A stretch of 64,000 bases of DNA from Clostridium sartagoforme (lineage in GTDB: Bacteria; Bacillota; Clostridia; Clostridiales; Clostridiaceae). The stretch spans positions 248,001-312,000 of the forward strand of contig NZ_SRYR01000002.1 in NCBI RefSeq assembly GCF_004794105.1. The letters are read 5' to 3'. Under the pieces are notes generated by a model. The model was given only the letters and a program-made list of their open reading frames with translations. It was not told where the DNA came from and ran no database searches. The first letter of the stretch is position 1. Each line of letters opens with the position of its first letter. The position numbers and the translations under genes were made by a program. Positions 61,635 through 64,000 of the stretch are shown here, one piece after another.

Positions 61635-63257
61635 ATGTGTATTTTCAAACCAAAAGTACAAGAAGTGGCAATTTTTAAAGAAGTTGCATTAAATATTAAA
61701 AATCCAAATGAAATAATTAGGGAAGCGATAAGTAATAGTTATGATGCAGATTCCTCAAATATATGGATAAATGTAAAACGTAGTAATGTTGTTGATTATG
61801 AGTTGATTTTTAAAGATGATGGGAAAGGAATGGAAATTAACGAAATACATTCATTTTTCAACTTAGGTGATTCAAAAAAGATAGTTCAAAATATTGGAGA
61901 AAAGGGGTTAGGTACAAAGACATATTTTAAAAGTAAAGAAATTAAAATCAGGACAAAGGCAGTTAATAATAAAGGGTATGCTGTAATTATGAAAAATCCG
62001 TGGGATAAACTTATTAATGATGAAATTCCTACGTATATAGTTGAAGAAGATGAATCTGTTGATATAGGCACAGAAATAACTATTACAGGTTATATAGTTG
62101 ATAATCCAGAGAAGTATTTTAATTTTTATAGTATAAAAGACTATATATTATGGTTTACAGCAGGAGGAAATTTTAAAAATATATTTGCAAATAATTTAAC
62201 CCTTCAAAAATTAGTTAAAGATATTAATAAAACACCTAAAATTCATATAGTAGATCAAATATTAAATAAGCAAACACAGATGGCTGGTGTTCATCAATTT
62301 TCACCACCCAATGAAAGTCCGAAGATTGACTTAACAAGTAAGAAATACAGATGTAGCGTAAATTATTGCAGACATTTTGGACCATTTAATAGGGAGACAA
62401 CTATTAATGGTAACTTAGTTACAGTTCAGTTATATGGGACTGTTTCAGGAGTAAACTGTAGGAAAAAGGTTTGTAAATTAAGGCAATCAGAGACTAATAA
62501 GGCTAGGTTCGGATTATATTTATGCAAAGATTTTATTCCGTTTGAACGTGCAAACTTTTTATTAGGAGATGAACAATATTATCACTATCATTTATTGGCT
62601 AACTCTCAAAATTTTGAGTTAACTGCTGATAGAAATAGTTTAAGCAATGAAGAGAGTATTACGGTAAAGTGGATATATTCACAGATAGAAGATATTTTTA
62701 AAAATAATATAAAGCCTATTGCTGAAAAAGGTTACTTTAAATTAAGGAAAGAAGAAGAAGAATCATATGAGGCAGAATGTAGGATAGATGGAATGAATAA
62801 GTATATTAAAAAAATTGATTTAGTAGATAACTTGTATGCATATGATTTACCTATAAAGAAGATTCCACAATGTGAGTATGAGGTTGCATTACTATTTACT
62901 GCTATATTATCAAATGAAAAAACTAAGTGTCTTATTAAGGATGTAAATGAGATAATTTCATATTCAAGCAGAATGACGACAGATATGATTTGTGAAGATG
63001 TTAATAATGAGATTTGTTTAATAGAGGTAGAATATAAGTTAAGCAATGTTTTTAAACATAAACACCCTTTAGACACATATGATTATGTTGTATGTTGGAA
63101 AATTGATATAGAAAAGAATATAATAAATGAAGTTAATAATATAAAAGCAATTTTAGTAAGTGAGGATAGGGAAAGTTATATTGTTACAGAGAATAATAAA
63201 AAAATTAAGGTTATAGAATTGAAAAAGTTGATAAATGAAAAATATAGAGAAAATTAG
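61635..63257 (+). CDS. GHKL ATPase fused to a putative PD-(D/E)xK nuclease domain
   Basis: 540 residues. The N-terminal GHKL fold has an N box (EIIREAISNSYDAD, 26-39), G1 box DDGKGM (61-66) and G2 box GEKGLGTK (88-95), as in MORC/HSP90-like ATPases. Residues 250-410 have a Cys-containing middle (YRCSVNYCRHFGPFNRET ... NCRKKVCKLRQ). The C-terminal 128 residues read TTDMICED ... CLIEVEYKLS ... TYDYVVCWKID. D450, E466 and K468 fit a PD-(D/E)xK core, and the YVVCW strand is common in that fold. No methylase is nearby. It is a plausible phage-defence effector; ATP-dependent DNA cleavage is inference. ATG follows AAGGAG. Confidence 0.8.
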   Translation: MCIFKPKVQEVAIFKEVALNIKNPNEIIREAISNSYDADSSNIWINVKRSNVVDYELIFKDDGKGMEINEIHSFFNLGDSKKIVQNIGEKGLGTKTYFKSKEIKIRTKAVNNKGYAVIMKNPWDKLINDEIPTYIVEEDESVDIGTEITITGYIVDNPEKYFNFYSIKDYILWFTAGGNFKNIFANNLTLQKLVKDINKTPKIHIVDQILNKQTQMAGVHQFSPPNESPKIDLTSKKYRCSVNYCRHFGPFNRETTINGNLVTVQLYGTVSGVNCRKKVCKLRQSETNKARFGLYLCKDFIPFERANFLLGDEQYYHYHLLANSQNFELTADRNSLSNEESITVKWIYSQIEDIFKNNIKPIAEKGYFKLRKEEEESYEAECRIDGMNKYIKKIDLVDNLYAYDLPIKKIPQCEYEVALLFTAILSNEKTKCLIKDVNEIISYSSRMTTDMICEDVNNEICLIEVEYKLSNVFKHKHPLDTYDYVVCWKIDIEKNIINEVNNIKAILVSEDRESYIVTENNKKIKVIELKKLINEKYREN

Positions 63258-63262
63258 AATTT

Positions 63263-63981
63263 TACTAAGTAAATTATATTTAATGATGAATTAGAGAAAG
63301 AATATTTAGCGGGATCAGTTCTTTTAGGAGCAGTACCTTGTACGGCAATGATATTTGTATTGAGCCATTTAACTAAAGGTGATGCAGCATATACATTACT
63401 TCAAGTTGCAGTAAATGATTTAATTATCTTAGTAGCATTTGCACCTATAGTTGAATTTCTATTAGGTATAGGCAATATAAAAATACCTTTAGAAACATTA
63501 ATTCTTTCAACAATACTATTTGATGTAATTCCACTCTTATTAGGGTTTTTAATAAGAAATATTAAATTAAGAAAAAAGTTAGCATATTTTGAAGGTATAT
63601 TTTTAAAGAAGTTTGATTTATTTACTATTATAGAATTGTTGTTAACACTTGTAATTTTTTTTATTTCTAAGGAGGTAAAATACTAGAAAATCCATTGCAT
63701 ATAATATTAATAGCAATTCCTTTAATAATAAAAACATTTATAATTTTTGCAATAGCATACTTATGTTCAAAGTTTTTGAAAATATCACATTCAATAGCAT
63801 CACCAGCAGGAATGATAGGAGCAAGTAATTTTTTGAGTTAGTAGTTACAGTTTCTATCCCATTATTTGGTTTGAGATCGGGGGCTACATTGGCAACTGTA
63901 GTTGGAGTTCTAGTAGAAGTGATAGTTATGCTAACCTTAGTTAAGATATTAAGTAGCATAAGGAAGTATTTTAAAGAATAG
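63263..63981 (+). pseudogene. acr3-type arsenite exporter, 5'-truncated and frameshifted
   Basis: The first frame reads DELEKEYLAGSVLLGAVPCT, AMIFVLSHLTKGDAAYTLLQ and VAVNDLIILVAFAPIVEFLL, which is unmistakable ACR3/ArsB sequence from the middle of the protein, including the conserved PCT cysteine. A frameshift near 63675-63685 moves to ENPLHIILIAIPLIIKTFII, and a one-base loss in the T run near 63830 moves to [20 protein letters not shown]. The end is SIRKYFKE, stop at 63979-63981. The N-terminal half is missing, cut at the element's right edge. It is non-functional. Confidence 0.88.
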
Positions 63982-64000
63982 TTTTTAAAAGATATAGAGA

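Larger units (their letters stand above)
54486..63262. mobile_element. Recombinase-cassette mobile element with ATPase-nuclease cargo
   Basis: The edges are inferred from gene breaks: M42 aminopeptidase homology ends at about 54486, and acr3 homology begins within about 10 bases of 63265. Between them lie four same-strand genes spaced 2-10 bases apart (tyrosine recombinase, 927-residue protein, tyrosine-recombinase-like protein, HTH/coiled-coil protein), then a divergent XRE regulator and ATPase-nuclease pair. No terminal inverted repeats are seen, as expected for tyrosine-recombinase elements. The organisation recalls Tn554 (TnpA, TnpB, TnpC), recombinase-in-trio elements and Gamma-Mobile-Trio islands. 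Bases 54490-54660 hold a promoter (TATAAT at 54618) and no gene. Confidence 0.75.

Noticed and set aside
62732-63076. 114-codon minus-strand frame over the ATPase-nuclease gene
   Set aside because: Antisense shadow of a real gene with hydrophobic, Ser/Ile-rich composition typical of AT-rich antisense frames.
1-64000. tRNA, rRNA, CRISPR arrays, replication origin, prophage structural genes
   Set aside because: Read for each on both strands; no cloverleaf-like gene, rRNA segment, regular spacer array, DnaA-box cluster or capsid/tail gene was seen.

Overview
The window is AT-rich, low-GC Firmicute DNA and most resembles a Clostridium sensu stricto chromosome. The support is A/T-ending codons, strong AGGAGG-type ribosome binding sites, a T-box leader, a soluble [FeFe]-hydrogenase-like protein, many small stand-alone operons and clostridial family types (DUF2935, AhpF-like thioredoxin reductase fusion, GshF). 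No rRNA, tRNA, CRISPR array or replication origin was found. Species cannot be fixed from the sequence alone.

Layout. 1-2.3 kb: the end of a YesM-type sugar-sensing kinase, a membrane-anchored sugar-binding protein and an MglB lipoprotein. 2.4-4.3 kb: a T-box riboswitch whose specifier (UGC) and tRNA-acceptor pairing base both indicate tRNA-Cys, controlling a TcyP-like cystine symporter; a decayed IS1182-type transposase lies downstream. 4.9-7.5 kb: peroxide defence, with AhpC, an AhpF-like reductase whose domains are in the reverse of the usual order, a structured RNA-like segment between them, and PerR-like palindromes. 7.7-13.8 kb: a small conserved protein, two glycosyltransferases, the hydrogenase and the manganese exporter MntP under a yybP-ykoY riboswitch. 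14.2-19.7 kb: an AEC permease, a BFD-like ferredoxin, two tandem Mn-type superoxide dismutases, a glycerophosphodiesterase, a DUF2935 protein, a decayed bacteriocin-processing peptidase and a small membrane protein.

20.1-32.5 kb is one tightly packed eight-gene operon: a secreted membrane protein, an ABC-2 transporter pair, a coiled-coil membrane protein with a Gly/Glu/Gln tract, a MoxR AAA+ ATPase, a DUF58 protein and two von Willebrand A proteins. Together they look like a MoxR/VWA envelope chaperone-transport machine. 32.6-43.1 kb holds an ArsC-like protein, a FUSC-type membrane protein, a strange Met/Gly/Asn-rich protein, a MATE exporter, a DUF4230 protein, two overlooked small genes, and a two-component system with its own ABC exporter. 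43.5-49.2 kb has a YgiQ-type radical SAM protein, a small alarmone synthetase, two related TM/coiled-coil proteins and a cyclopropane fatty acid synthase. 49.4-53.4 kb is an arsR-MATE-gshF operon with a palindrome inside its promoter.

The most unusual part is 54.49-63.26 kb. A roughly 8.8-kb element lies between a 3'-truncated M42 aminopeptidase and a 5'-truncated, frameshifted acr3 arsenite exporter. It has a four-gene cassette (tyrosine recombinase, 927-residue unknown protein, degenerate tyrosine recombinase, HTH/coiled-coil protein). This recalls Tn554 TnpABC, recombinase-in-trio elements and Gamma-Mobile-Trio islands. The cargo is a divergent XRE regulator and a GHKL ATPase fused to what looks like a PD-(D/E)xK nuclease domain, a plausible uncharacterised anti-phage module. 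Intergenic regions also carry two families of short palindromic repeats and several gene fossils.
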